From Sepiola atlantica (taxonomy: Eukaryota > Mollusca > Cephalopoda > Sepiida > Sepiolidae), in assembly GCA_963556195.1 (NCBI GenBank), contig OY744522.1:38082763-38146762 (forward strand): 64,000 nucleotides of DNA, written 5' to 3'. Shown piece after piece: positions 11,704 to 22,350 of this stretch (position 1 is its first letter; every line of letters starts with the position of its first letter). Both the position numbers and the translations under genes were made by a program. The notes under the pieces were generated by a model. The model was not told where the DNA came from. It saw only the letters and a list, made by a program, of their open reading frames with translations, and did no database searches.

Positions 11704-13690
11704 CATTATTTATTATTATTTGCTCACTAGGAGTTATCACACTGGTCATCGTCAGTGATCGCCCACTGCCAACAACCTGTGGTATTCCCTGGAGTCTGAG
11801 TGACAACAAGTGTCCTCAGCTTTCCAGTATGCTCCACCTCTTTTCGTTCATCACCGCTGATGACCTTTCGGTATCGCAACAGCCACCTACCACTGATTTA
11901 ACGGTGATCAGGGCCATTGGTCCCCTCTGGGGCCCGGGTGGCAACAAGCCTCCCCAAGGTCCCAGAGCTGTCCGCACTCTTCCAGTGGAGGTCTGGTTTG
12001 CGCTTTCTCTCCTCGACCCTCTGTCCATAATTTTCGTGGTGTCAGCCTATGCTTGCGCCTCTCTCGTGCGGTTGTATTTTCCTCGGTTCTGTTTTCTTGT
12101 GCTTCCATGTGTTTGTTCTCCATTCGTTGCTTATGTGGGTTGGTTTCCGCATTCGAGGACATTTCTCAGGATTGTAGCTGTTTTGATCATTACTGTCCTT
12201 TGTATGGTCTCAGTTATCCCTTTGACTCCTATTTCTCCTAGTCTTTTCTCCATGTTTTTGGGGACTGTTCCTAGTGCTCCTATGATTATTGGTGTTATAC
12301 TGACTTTTTTCATGTTCCATATTCTTTTCAATTCTCTGGCAAGTTCAGTATATTTGCTTCTTTTTTCCGTCTCTTTGATCTTCACTCTGTGGTCTGCTGG
12401 AACTGCAAAGTCCACGATTTTGCAGGATTTTTCTTTCTTGTTGATTATTATCATATCCGGTCTCCTTGCTGTTATGGGTTTGTCTGTTTGTACATTCATA
12501 TCCCATATGATTTTGTGTTTTTCGTTTTCTAGTACAGTTTCTGGTTTGTGTTAGTACCGTTTTTTTGCATATTCGAAATTCAGTTGTTTGCACAATTCCC
12601 GGTGTACTTCTTTCCCCACCCTGTCATGTCTGTTCTTGTATTCCCTTTGGGCTAGCTTGCTGCATTCACTTATTATATGATTTATCGTTTCGTCTCTTTG
12701 TCCACACAATCGGCATTTACTGTTTTCCTGAGTTTTATCTATCTTTGCTTTAATAAAGTTTGTCCTAATCGCATTGTTCTGTGCGGCCGTCAGCAGAGAT
12801 TCCGTTTCTCTGTTCAAGTGTCATTTATTTAGTCATGCCCAGCTGTTTTCATTGGCTTCATCGCTTGTGAGTCCTATAAAGCGTCCATGTAGTTGTTTTT
12901 CTTCCCATTTTTCCTTTCTTGTCTTTTTGTTTCTGGTTTCAGTGCTTCCGGAGTTGTTTGTTGGGCTGGTGTCTCTTGCTGTGGTGATCAGTCTTTCTGT
13001 GTTCTGGGTTACATATTTCTCCAGCTCTTTTTTGGTGTCTTCCACACAATCTTCTATACTTACCAGTCCTCTACCTCCTTCATTTCTTTTCATGTAGAGT
13101 CTGTCCGTATCGTATTTTGGGTGCAAGGCATTGTGCATAGTCATTAGTTTTCTAGTCCCCCGGTCAAGGTGCCTGAGTTCTTCTTTGGTTCAGCCTATCA
13201 ATGGTCCAGAGTATCTTATTAGTGATACAGCCCATGTGTTCATCTCTTTTACTAGGTTTCTGCTATATAGTTTAGTTTCTAAGAGTTTCCTTGTTCTTCG
13301 TAGATATTCTTTTCCAATCTTCTCTTTCATTTCTGTATATTTGATTGTGTCTGTTTCCAGAACTCCCAGGTATTTATAACTATCTTGTTCTCCTAGCGCC
13401 CTCATCTCCTCTTGGTTGGGGAGTTCTATACCTTCTGTCGTCTTCAGTTTTCCTCTTTTAATCTCTAGCAGTGCACATTTTTTTAATTCCAAACTCCATT
13501 TGGATATTCTGGCTGAATATCCTGGTTGTATTTATCAGCTTTTCCAGTTCTTTTTTGTTTTTTGCAAACAGTTTAAGGTCATTCATGTACATCAGGTGGT
13601 TTATTCTTTGTTCTGTATCCGTAAACCTGTATCCGGCATCACACTTTCTGAGTATGTAGTTGAGTGGCATCATGGCTATTATAAACAATT
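11632..13690 (-). mobile_element. RLE-type LINE, 3' half, most complete copy
   Basis: Read on the minus strand from 13688. The reverse transcriptase tail has NHLMYMNDLKLFAKN (position of the YxDD box, here YMND), then SYKYLGVLETDTIK and NTWAVSLIRYSGPLIGWTK. A Cys-His knuckle follows at about 12620-12720 (CRLCGQ, then HIISEC). The restriction-like endonuclease is at about 12130-12470: RPDMIIINKKEKSCKIVDFA (the PD...D catalytic pattern), VPADHR and SITPIIIGALGTV. A C-terminal tail and 3' UTR end in (AAT)n-(AAG)n at 11632-11720. This domain order (RT, knuckle, RLE) is that of the R2/R4/NeSL group of non-LTR retrotransposons, which use the nuclease to nick their target. It is 5'-truncated and has several frameshifts, so inactive. 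The missing 5' half is represented at 62575-64000. Confidence 0.9.
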
Positions 13691-13846
13691 GGCTGATTTA
13701 GTTTGAAACAAATACAATATTTGTAGAAAATAGAAAAAGCCGATTTCATATATATTAAAATAAAATCAGACATACGAGTACATATATTGTCATAGATTTT
13801 CCTTTTTTCAATATTTGTACACCAGAGAAATCCCAGGTAAGAACGG

Positions 13847-13848
<2 letters not shown>
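13691..13848. other. AT-rich, nothing recognised
   Basis: Short intergenic stretch with no coding or repeat signal. Confidence 0.4.

Positions 13849-13911
<63 letters not shown>
13849..13911. repeat. (TA)n array
   Basis: TA array that replaces the 5' half of the hammerhead in the following repeat copy. Confidence 0.98.
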
Positions 13912-13915
<4 letters not shown>

Positions 13916-14125
13916 AGCCTTGCTTAAGGAAAATTTAACTTGAATAAATTGCCTTTTTGCGGAATTTACCTTGCTCTGAGCAATTGAATTGAATTTTGAT
14001 TTGGCTTTTGCTTTCTCTAATTCCTTTCCATTCTTCTTCATATCTACCTGCTCTATCTAGGATATTGAGCTGTATACTCTTCACAATAGGTTTTACCTTT
14101 CCTAAAAGTTCGTTTTTAGTACACC

Positions 14126-14128
<3 letters not shown>
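13912..14128 (+). repeat. Truncated copy of the hammerhead foldback family
   Basis: Begins at GAAAAGCC, i.e. at core G12 of the hammerhead, keeps stem III (AAGCC, TT, GCTT with one base lost) and AGGAA. It then follows the 8.7-kb copy through GCTCTATCT, ATATTGAGCT and a TTTTAGT end. The 5' portion is replaced by the TA array; another TA array follows at 14129-14182. Confidence 0.75.
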
Positions 14129-14192
<64 letters not shown>

Positions 14193-14204
14193 TATTAAAT
14201 AATA

Positions 14205-14350
14205 TTTTCATATTATACCGTCGTTTCGAGCTTTCGGCTCTCATCAGTAAAGAGCAAGTACAGTCCTAGACCGTCATGGGGCGCGAACACAGTTCCCAGA
14301 AACCCTTGGATCTGTAAGCGTTCGCCTTACCCACTTGGCCATGGGAGGTT
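14205..14350 (-). mobile_element. tRNA-like SINE head joined to a hammerhead
   Basis: Minus strand: A-box-like TGGCCAAGTGGG (14330-14341), then about 40 bases to B-box-like GTGTTCGCGCCCC (14278-14290), then about 30 bases to a hammerhead motif (14209-14252). Further tRNA-like/hammerhead pairs occur at 19470-19620 and 23425-23575. The 3' side runs into the TA array 14129-14182. Confidence 0.65.
14209..14252 (-). ncRNA. Hammerhead ribozyme motif with canonical core
   Basis: Minus strand: core CTGATGA (14241-14247), stem II GAGC with loop CGAAA and GCTC, core GAA, stem III AC/GT with loop GACG, cleavage base A (GUA), cleavage after 14216. The core and the G10.1-C11.1 pair are perfect. Stem I is weak (three A-T pairs), so activity may need loop contacts or may be low. 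Confidence 0.7.
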
Positions 14351-14500
14351 GTCACGTTATACGAAGAAATAAAGTTATATTTACGCTGAAAGCGGCGAGC
14401 GTAAACATCAAGTCATTCTGATAGAACTCAACGACAGAGTCGGCGTATCGCACTGAAGCTTAGGTGAATGTCTATTCTTTAATCTAACACCCCCACACAC

Positions 14501-14501
<1 letters not shown>

Positions 14502-14556
<55 letters not shown>
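14502..14556. repeat. (TA)n-(GT)n compound microsatellite
   Basis: TA run followed by GT run. Confidence 0.95.
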
Positions 14557-15140
14557 ATGTTAAGTTTGATGTTGTAAGTCAAACGGAAAATATGACGTCT
14601 TTAGTGTCCATCACTTAACTCACGCCTCGTTCGTTACCGACCGACAAAAATACCTTTTTGTACTGTTGTTTTATTTATACGCCCCCCTCTCCTCCTTCTC
14701 TCGGTCTACCTAATAGTGAGTGTTACAACGCCAATCGGACAACCGATCCTAATAAAACTGGACGAATACATTAACAAGATGCTGAGTTCAAACCGATTCG
14801 TCAATCAGCTGACTGTACGATCGGAGGGCGCCCTCTAGCGGCGTACTCGTGAATTAGACTCGCCTTGTTCCATCCCTCTTTGTTTCAGTGCGCTCATATC
14901 GGCCTGTCTACTCTCGATTCGGATTTGTTGTCTTCTGACAAGACGTGAAGGGTTTCCCCGACGCAGCATTCAATGCTGACAAAAAATAAAGGAAACTGAA
15001 CATTATACAAGCAGCCAACGACAACACCCCCCCCCCACCATTTCCTAATGAAAAGTGAATGATGTAGCCTATTGTCTTGTATGATTCAGTGGAGGGATAA
15101 GCAGATTTATGTACATTCAGGTGAAAAATTGGTGTTTTTG
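14557..15140. other. Non-coding, less AT-rich, no gene seen
   Basis: A stretch of more balanced composition with a short C homopolymer near 15025. No coding frame of note. Confidence 0.4.
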
Positions 15141-15206
<66 letters not shown>

Positions 15207-15278
15207 ATATATATATATGCTTGAATCTATGTATGTCTATATTTTGTTAATTAACTGTCTATAAATAATATATATATA

Positions 15279-15363
<85 letters not shown>
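15141..15363. repeat. (ATCT)n, (CT)n and (TA)n arrays
   Basis: ATCT tetramers at 15141-15204, CT array from about 15281 and TA array to 15363. Confidence 0.97.
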
Positions 15364-15367
<4 letters not shown>

Positions 15368-15442
15368 ATGCCTCGGTTTCAAATCTTGCTTGGTTTAGCC
15401 CCACTGATGAGTTGTAGAGACGACGAAGAAGTTGGCTCTGAA

Positions 15443-15445
<3 letters not shown>
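15364..15445 (+). repeat. Island between TA arrays with degenerate hammerhead
   Basis: An ~80-base island flanked by TA arrays on both sides. It contains CTGATGA followed by a 5-bp stem (GTTGT/ACGAC, loop AGAG) and GAAG where GAAA is expected. It is probably an inactive hammerhead remnant. Confidence 0.45.

Positions 15446-15522
<77 letters not shown>
15446..15522. repeat. (TA)n array
   Basis: Uninterrupted TA array. Confidence 0.98.
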
Positions 15523-15526
<4 letters not shown>

Positions 15527-15734
15527 TAACTCAATTTCGAAGTCAATGCATGCAGCAATTCAAAAACATAATTTACATCAGTTTCGTCAATAACGGTGGA
15601 ATTAGTTTTGCAGTTACCACCTTTTTATTAATGAAATATATATATTATATTACAATCGTTCTTGTTAAGGTTTAAAACACATCTGAAGAAGGGAACTTTT
15701 CTTCTCGAAATATGAAAACGGATGGTGAGAGGGA

Positions 15735-15747
15735 CGGAAATTAAGAG

Positions 15748-15789
<42 letters not shown>

Positions 15790-15888
15790 GTATATTTCTT
15801 AATTCTTATTTATTTTATTAATATGTTATGTTATAGGGTATAATTATTCTTAAAATTAATTAATTTAAATTTTATGTAGAGATTATAA

Positions 15889-15967
<79 letters not shown>

Positions 15968-16163
15968 GCGTATATACATATATATTAATTGTATATTTCT
16001 TAATTCTTAATTATTTTTTATTTTTATTTATTAATATGTAATGTTATAGGGTATAATTATTCCTAAAACTAATTTATTTTATTTATTTCATGTAAAATTA
16101 ATTATGTAATTATAAGTTATATTTAAGCACATAATAACAGGCACATTATATATATGTATATAC

Positions 16164-16249
<86 letters not shown>

Positions 16250-16351
16250 TATTTATAATCTCTAAATAAAATTGAAATAAATTAATCTTAGGAATAATTA
16301 TACCCTATAACATTACATATTAATAAAATAAATAAGAATTAAAAAATATAC

Positions 16352-16407
<56 letters not shown>

Positions 16408-16425
16408 CTCTTAATTCCCCCCCAC
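15735..16425. repeat. Large palindrome interleaved with TA arrays
   Basis: The left half (AATTAAGAGATTA, a TA run, then a segment with ATAGGGTATAATTATTC) is mirrored by the right half (GAATAATTATACCCTAT, a TA run, then TAATCTCTTAATT). A third direct copy of the ATAGGGTATAATTATTC segment is at 15990-16100. TA arrays occupy 15751-15784, 15891-15964, 16150-16250 and 16357-16404. Confidence 0.85.
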
Positions 16426-16887
16426 CATCACTTTTCATTCTTCTTTGGATATCATAATTCTTATTACTATAAAGTTACCTTTTATTTCACAACAGATTTC
16501 AGTTTTGAATTTAAATGAATTCTTACCAGATTTTTGATTTTACAGTTGCCTCTACTTAACCGTTCATTTTCTAGTAACATTTTAACGACTAAAATGTATC
16601 AAATTTAAAATTAAAATTGAATTAAAAAAGCAAAGAATAAAAAATAATAATAAATAATAAAGTGTATAAATAAATATTAATTAGATGACAATCTTTGAGC
16701 TGAATAATTATACAATAAATTAAAAAAAAAAATTATGATAGGAATAATTAATATTGATACCCAATTAGCTTATCTAAACTCATTTTCTGCGAATCTGCCA
16801 CCAATTCTCTGCGGCATTTCGTCAACAATTGTGTCCATCTCGCCTTTTCGACGACTCGGTCATATTTTTGATCTTTTGATAATGAGA

Positions 16888-16928
16888 CTTAAATTTTCGA
16901 GAGTGGAGCCCACTCTCAAAAATTTAAG
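16888..16928. repeat. 19-bp hairpin
   Basis: CTTAAATTTTCGAGAGTGG pairs with its near-perfect inverse (18 of 19 positions) across a 3-base loop. The surrounding 16405-17144 is AT-rich with no gene seen. Confidence 0.8.
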
Positions 16929-17143
16929 TTTACCTTTTCCGGAATTTTAAATTCCTTGACATTAATTTTTTTCTATTTACTGCTCTGGTATTAAAACCAT
17001 TAAACCGTGAAATATTAATAAATGTGTTTCATTTATTTTTGTTCATCTGTTCCACCTTCCGGTACCTATATCACATTGCTCCTGCCTCGGATTACGAACT
17101 TACATTTATATTTACCAGCAATGCTTCATGCAAACTACAATTT

Positions 17144-17144
<1 letters not shown>

Positions 17145-17218
<74 letters not shown>
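17145..17218. repeat. (TA)n array
   Basis: TA array at the 3' boundary of the PLE remnant. Confidence 0.98.
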
Positions 17219-17220
<2 letters not shown>

Positions 17221-18600
17221 AAGGGTGACACAGGGATCTTACACTTCCCTGTCGACTTTTGGATGGTACGCGCTGGTTTATGCGGGTCTGCAAATGCAAA
17301 TTTGTATAAGGCACACTTTCCACTGCGGAAGGAAAGAAAATAGGTTCAAGTAGAATACACTAAACGTAAGGAAACAGTAAAAACAATTAATAATGCTTTC
17401 AACAATCTGTTAGCCTAGTTTTTTTTTTTTAACTATTTCCCCTTATCCAAGGTAGTTTCAAATAAATTGTACATTTTGAAAGGCCAAATATTTGGTGTGA
17501 TTTGAAGTCTACATGGTAACCATTATAAATGAATATTTCTCTAATCCTATTCAGTTCCCAATCCAATCTACTAGGAGTACATATCATAAGGGCTCTATGT
17601 ACCAAAGTGTAAATTAAGCCAACCTTTCTAGATTTCAATATAAATAAAAACCAGTTTTCATAAAAGCCAGTAAAAGTAGGCTTCCTGTAGATGGTAGTGA
17701 GAAAACCGCCTCTTGAACGCCCAACAAGGACATCCAAGAATTGAAGACAATTATCCTTCTCACTTTCCATAGTAAACTTTATATCCCCATGAATGGAATT
17801 TAACTTATTGAAGAATGCTAACGCTCACTTTGCCATGATAACATGGCAAACGTGTCGTTAACATATATAACATAAGTCGTAGGTATGGTTACAGAACTAA
17901 ATAATACGAGTTCGTCATAACCGAAGAAGATAACAGCTAAAGGTGGGGGCCAATGGACTGCCATTGAAACCCCATCGACCTGACTTTACATAATATTATC
18001 GAAGCTGAACTCTACTGATTTTGTACATAGAAGTATCAATTCTATGAAGATCTTTGAAAATATGGAGAAATCAGGTAACCTTCATAGAGTGCTTCGGCAC
18101 AAATACGTATAGTCTCATCCAAAGGTACATTGTGTAAAGAGACTAGGGAATCGAATGAGCACATAAAGGATGTCTGAGGACCCAAATCTAACCCACGTAG
18201 GCCTTCCACAAACCGATAGGAGTCAGGGATGCAGTGCGTAGTGTATAACACACGCACAGGTTGCAAGATTTATCGGAGCCACTAAGCCAAGGAAGGTTGG
18301 GCTGTCACTATCATATATAATATAGGTCTCAGTGTAACACCCTCCTTATGTATTTTAGGAAAATCATATAATCTATATAGAGTAATGACCTAAAGGGTCT
18401 ATACCTATCATAGACCTCCGGCAAAAATAACTTTAAATAAAGAAAGTAAACGTTTCTGCATCTTGATTTCTTTCCTACAAGTATTATCTGCTGACTCGAC
18501 AAGTTTACAGAATTTAGTTGTATCGTTGAGAATAGAAAACATTTTATCAGTTTAATTAATGCGATCCATTACCGCAACTCCCGCACAGATATCTTAACTT
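17219..18600 (-). pseudogene. Decayed Penelope-like element, same family as 39.3 kb
   Basis: On the minus strand this parallels residues ~213-710 of the intact element at 39295-41646. It starts with a DICAGVAVMDR segment, then SILNDTTKFCKL, then HCIPDSYRFVEGLRGLD and FDSLVSLHNVPLDET, then MESEKDNCLQFLDVLVGRSR, then IYRKPTFTGFYENW. Near the 3' end SVPYTN is joined directly to LHLQTRINQRVPSK, so the GIY-YIG signature itself is deleted. Stops and frameshifts split it. It ends at a TA array, so the 3' terminus with any hammerhead is missing. Confidence 0.92.
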
Positions 18601-18639
18601 CTTTTAGAAATGGAGAATTGATGTGTTAATAAAGGTAGA

Positions 18640-18945
18640 AAGGTAAAGGTCGCATAGCCTGGACGCGCACGAGTGTCGTTGCCGACATCGCACACTGCCC
18701 CTGGCCGTAGCGGCGGTGATTTGTTAAGAATCACCGTGTCTAGGGCACAGCATATGGGAGGCGGAGCCCATCCCTCTCCTTCCGCTGCCTTGAACCTTCC
18801 CTGAGTTTTAGTCAGGTACCCATTTACTGCTGGGTGGACAGAGGGAGTTTTCAGACCCGAAAATTCGCATGCCGTGAGTGGGATCGAACCCATGTCGTCC
18901 AGCCCAAAGACAAGTGCTATAACCACTCGTCCACAGGCCATCCCT
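18640..18945 (-). mobile_element. tRNA-derived SINE, well preserved
   Basis: Minus strand: A box TGGCCTGTGGACGAGTGG (18923-18940), B box GGTTCGATCCC (18880-18890). The ~200-base body includes CCCAGCAGTAAATGGGTACC and a GC-rich inverted segment (GGTGATTCTTAACAAATCACC). The GC content and sharp edges set it apart from the surroundings. It lies beside the 5' end of the PLE remnant. The exact SINE family name is not assigned. Confidence 0.85.
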
Positions 18946-18959
18946 GTAAACAAATAATA

Positions 18960-19465
18960 GTAAACAAATAAATTTCTAATAAATAGAGTGGATACCATGA
19001 CCGAAAATCAAAACGGAAACCTTGAGATTTTCAGTTTAAGCTTCTACCAAATGACCAATTTGCACTTTCTTATAAATACAGCTTAAAACATTACCGTAAC
19101 AAAGTAATTATAGCTTTGACGTGACGTCATAGATTTATGATTTACGTCATGTTTCAAAATATGAATTAAAACATAAGCGATAATAAAAAATAAATGAATG
19201 GGTAAACATTTGAAATATTGTTTGAAATTAGTTTAATAGTCCAAATCAATTTATTTTACTCTAACTGCGTATTGTATGTAGTTCTTTCAGGGTTATATAA
19301 TTCTCCAAGCCTAGCAACAATATCCGACCGGTGGAAGCATATATTTCCTAGGTTGGGAGGATTACTCGTTATATAAATGAAGATAGTAAAAAAAACAGAA
19401 CGACAGACAGATATATTGAAAACTTTGTATGATTTATATTTGAAAGTTCTTTCTTCATTTCACGT
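18960..19465. other. AT-rich, no gene seen
   Basis: No coding or RNA signal recognised. Confidence 0.4.
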
Positions 19466-19469
19466 AATA

Positions 19470-19575
19470 GTATTCCATTTGTACAATGTTCACCGTAAAC
19501 GATCTGTTGTTGGTGCGAACTTCAACTGATTGTATTACGAAGAGATCGCGCCCGTCGACCGTCGCGAATTAGCTT
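19470..19575 (+). mobile_element. tRNA-related SINE head upstream of a hammerhead
   Basis: GC-richer segment ending in GATCGCGCCCGTCGACCG, comparable with the GTTCGCGCCCC B-box region at 14.28 kb, followed after about 20 bases by the hammerhead at 19576. The A box is not clear, so the tRNA origin is tentative. Confidence 0.4.
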
Positions 19576-19620
19576 CCTGCACTGAAGATTGCGTAAGCGT
19601 GAAACATCGATGTCTGTAGG
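19576..19620 (+). ncRNA. Hammerhead ribozyme motif with GUC cleavage triplet
   Basis: Stem I CCTGCA; core CTGAAGA; stem II TTGC, loop GTAA, GCGT; core GAA; stem III ACAT, loop CG, ATGT; cleavage C (GUC); stem I TGTAGG. Stem I has six pairs (one G-T), stem III four. Stem II has two G-C pairs, one T-G wobble and a T-T at 10.1-11.1. Predicted cleavage is after 19614. Confidence 0.75.
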
Positions 19621-19834
19621 TAATAAATAATTATAATTTTTTATTAAAATATTACATAGCCCCCTTTACTAAGGCTGGCCACTCTGAGTGAATTTAATAA
19701 CACGCAGTACTACTAGTTTCATTGCGATATCCAACACGATTTGTTGTTGTTGTCGATCACTCTTCGCCGCTTGCTGTGAAAAACTCGCCGACTTGGTATT
19801 TACAAAGTTAAATTCCTCCTAAATTCTAAGCTAA

Positions 19835-19905
19835 TTTCGGGTGGCCAATGGTAACTCTCTTGACTGCGAATCAGTGGCGATTTGTGATCGGAGTTCGCGC
19901 CAGTA
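19835..19905 (+). mobile_element. tRNA-like SINE fragment
   Basis: A-box-like TGGCCAATGGTAA (19842-19854) and B-box-like GGAGTTCGCGCC (19890-19901) at tRNA spacing. Body not delimited. Confidence 0.5.
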
Positions 19906-20404
19906 GAATACAAAAATTATGATATAATAAATATTTTGTAATCATGCTCCAAAAAATTCAACACTAATAATGTTTACCTTGGTGTACGTATGTTTCAGAA
20001 ATTTTCAATTTATTATTTATTATTTATTATCACTTTTACAAGATGGTGGACGATTTTCCAATTATATGAATTTCTTTGTCAGCACATAAATTCTTTAACA
20101 ATTCGATACATGCAATATTCAATGGAAATGTTCAATAATTACAAAGACAAAAACACAACAAAGTCCAGAAATATTTTTCTATTAGGACAGGCGAAATAAG
20201 TGAAATAATTAAAATATCAATATATATATTTAAAGATGAATCAACTTTTGAAGGGTATAAGACAAGCGGTTTGATTTTGAGTGACAACCATTTTACCTGC
20301 ACTATTTGGGGATTTGTAGGAGTGTATTCTTTATAAAAACTCGGTGTTATATAATCGCCTTTTGATATAGCTAAAGTTATAGTTATATAACAACACTTTT
20401 TTGC

Positions 20405-20406
<2 letters not shown>
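19906..20406. other. AT-rich, no gene seen
   Basis: No convincing feature. Confidence 0.4.
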
Positions 20407-20447
<41 letters not shown>

Positions 20448-20449
20448 TA

Positions 20450-20487
<38 letters not shown>
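20407..20487. repeat. Two (TA)n arrays
   Basis: TA arrays 20407-20442 and 20455-20487. Confidence 0.96.
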
Positions 20488-20489
<2 letters not shown>

Positions 20490-20911
20490 GTGTGTGTATT
20501 TAGGCAGCTTATTTTAATTCAGTCAAACATTATTAAATAACACGGAGTGTTTCTGTATGCTAAGACTTTTACTTATTCAATTTTTGAATAGTCAATTTAG
20601 TATTTCGGTCAAATTGGTGTATGTAAGTCTCGTGGGTTCTTTGTTTCATTTTTTCTTTTTTTTTGAGCGAGTATTTTCGATTTCATTCATCAATTCATCT
20701 CCAGGCGGGTTAGACTTTGTGTATTCACAAATATGTCTTTACTGCCAAGTTCCTCTGTGTAGCTTACTTGCAATAAATATATGTTCATACCTTAGTACTA
20801 ACTTATACTCACGTATTGAGCGCTGTTGAAGAAAATACTGAAAATCTAGAATATATTATATCATCTCATAATATCATATGAGTATACATGAAATAATACA
20901 CACAGACACGC

Positions 20912-20942
<31 letters not shown>

Positions 20943-21242
20943 TATACAAACATATGTATATATATACATATATAATACGACATGCATATAATGTATGCTG
21001 GTACATTCTTCTGTTTCAAGCTGATCAACCATATATTTTACCCAACAATATTTATATTTCAACACAGCCTTGTCAATGTACAAGTGTCGTGTCCCAATCT
21101 CATATCACCCGTATGGAAAATTATAGTGTGTACATTTCATATTAAATTTCAACTAATAACAATGTCACCGTATAATAAATAGGTGTTGACAGATTCATCT
21201 ACACTCGGGTATGTTTTAATAAATAAATAAACACACAAACGT

Positions 21243-21245
<3 letters not shown>
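20488..21245. other. AT-rich, no gene seen
   Basis: Contains short interrupted TA runs around 20911-20975 and no recognisable coding region. Confidence 0.4.

Positions 21246-21312
<67 letters not shown>
21246..21312. repeat. (TA)n array
   Basis: TA array with one interruption. Confidence 0.96.
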
Positions 21313-21721
21313 ATTACTATTTCATATGTACACACTAATATTATAACATAATATATTACGTAGATATTTCTTCAGTATTTACTCCAATAGTGCTCAATAC
21401 ATGTGTAGAACGTCGTAGTAATACAAAAATATACTTATGGCAATTAAGCTACACGTTTGTCTCGAGAGAAACCATGAGATGATAATATTGATTTATATTT
21501 TTAGTTAAGGATTCCTACTCTAGCTTTTAATAAACCAGAGTCCTAGCTTTTTATCACTTCTATATCATCAATGTGTCAACCAAGCAGTTAGCCTGACGAA
21601 TTCCTTTGATTAAATGAAACACAGACGTTTCTGTGTAACTCACTTGCGATCATTATATTTGAATATTACTACTAAGCATGTTGAAGTAAATACTGAAACA
21701 AAAATATATACGTTGTATATT

Positions 21722-21723
<2 letters not shown>

Positions 21724-21820
<97 letters not shown>

Positions 21821-21863
21821 TTGCGTACAATACAGGTTGAACATTGCTTCAAGAATTCAAAAC

Positions 21864-21936
<73 letters not shown>
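21724..21936. repeat. (CT)n-(TA)n and (TA)n-(TG)n compounds
   Basis: CT array passing into TA (to 21817), a 50-base spacer, then TA passing into TG (21868-21936). Confidence 0.96.
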
Positions 21937-21937
<1 letters not shown>

Positions 21938-22047
21938 TCATGTCGATCATTCTTGGGGATATTAAAATTAGATTCGTCTGTTTCATTATAACTTTTTTTT
22001 TATTTTTTCCATGTTTCTGATGGACTTTTTTTTAATTAAAATTTAAA

Positions 22048-22079
22048 AAAGTAAATGTTCCTTACGGAACATTTACTTT
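22048..22079. repeat. Perfect 14-bp hairpin
   Basis: AAAGTAAATGTTCC and its exact inverse flank a TTAC loop. It lies directly beside the hammerhead-like motif on the minus strand. Confidence 0.85.
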
Positions 22080-22083
22080 CTTA

Positions 22084-22132
22084 AAGTTTCACGAACGTTT
22101 TCGATTATTCGTCGAATCATCCTCAGGTGTCA
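22084..22132 (-). ncRNA. Hammerhead-like motif with palindromic stem III
   Basis: Minus strand: stem I CAC, core CTGAGGA, one extra T, stem II GATT/AATC (loop CGACGAAT), core GAA, palindromic AACGTT, C (UUC triplet), stem I GTG. The unpaired extra base before stem II departs from the canonical fold. A palindromic stem III would favour a dimeric form. Confidence 0.5.
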
Positions 22133-22135
22133 AAA

Positions 22136-22137
<2 letters not shown>

Positions 22138-22211
<74 letters not shown>
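22138..22211. repeat. (TA)n array
   Basis: TA array between two hammerhead-like motifs. Confidence 0.98.
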
Positions 22212-22213
<2 letters not shown>

Positions 22214-22306
22214 TGGCAACATCTTTTCTTTTATACAAGTATCATTAAAAATAACGGACAGGTTCTTAGTTTCAGATGGAAACTGGCTGATAAAATTGCC
22301 AAAGCT

Positions 22307-22350
22307 TCCCAAAGCGCTTTCGGACCCTTCCAGGTCCATCGTCAGTGGAG
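22307..22350 (-). ncRNA. Hammerhead-like motif at PLE 3' end
   Basis: Minus strand: stem I TCCA, core CTGACGA (22339-22345), extra T, stem II GGACC/GGTCC, core GAA, palindromic AGCGCT, T (CUU triplet), stem I TGGG. It lies about 90 bases after the stop of the PLE endonuclease frame, where PLE hammerheads are known to reside. The extra T before stem II is non-canonical. Confidence 0.6.

Noticed and set aside
11829..12554. 241-codon plus-strand open frame and neighbours at 12774-13147 and 13416-13706
   Set aside because: Antisense shadows of the minus-strand RLE-type LINE, whose frames carry recognised RT, knuckle and nuclease motifs.
15675..15722. Hammerhead candidate with CTGAAGA and CGAAAT
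   Set aside because: Stem II (AGGGA against TCTTCT) does not pair properly and stem III is absent; at best a decayed PLE terminus.
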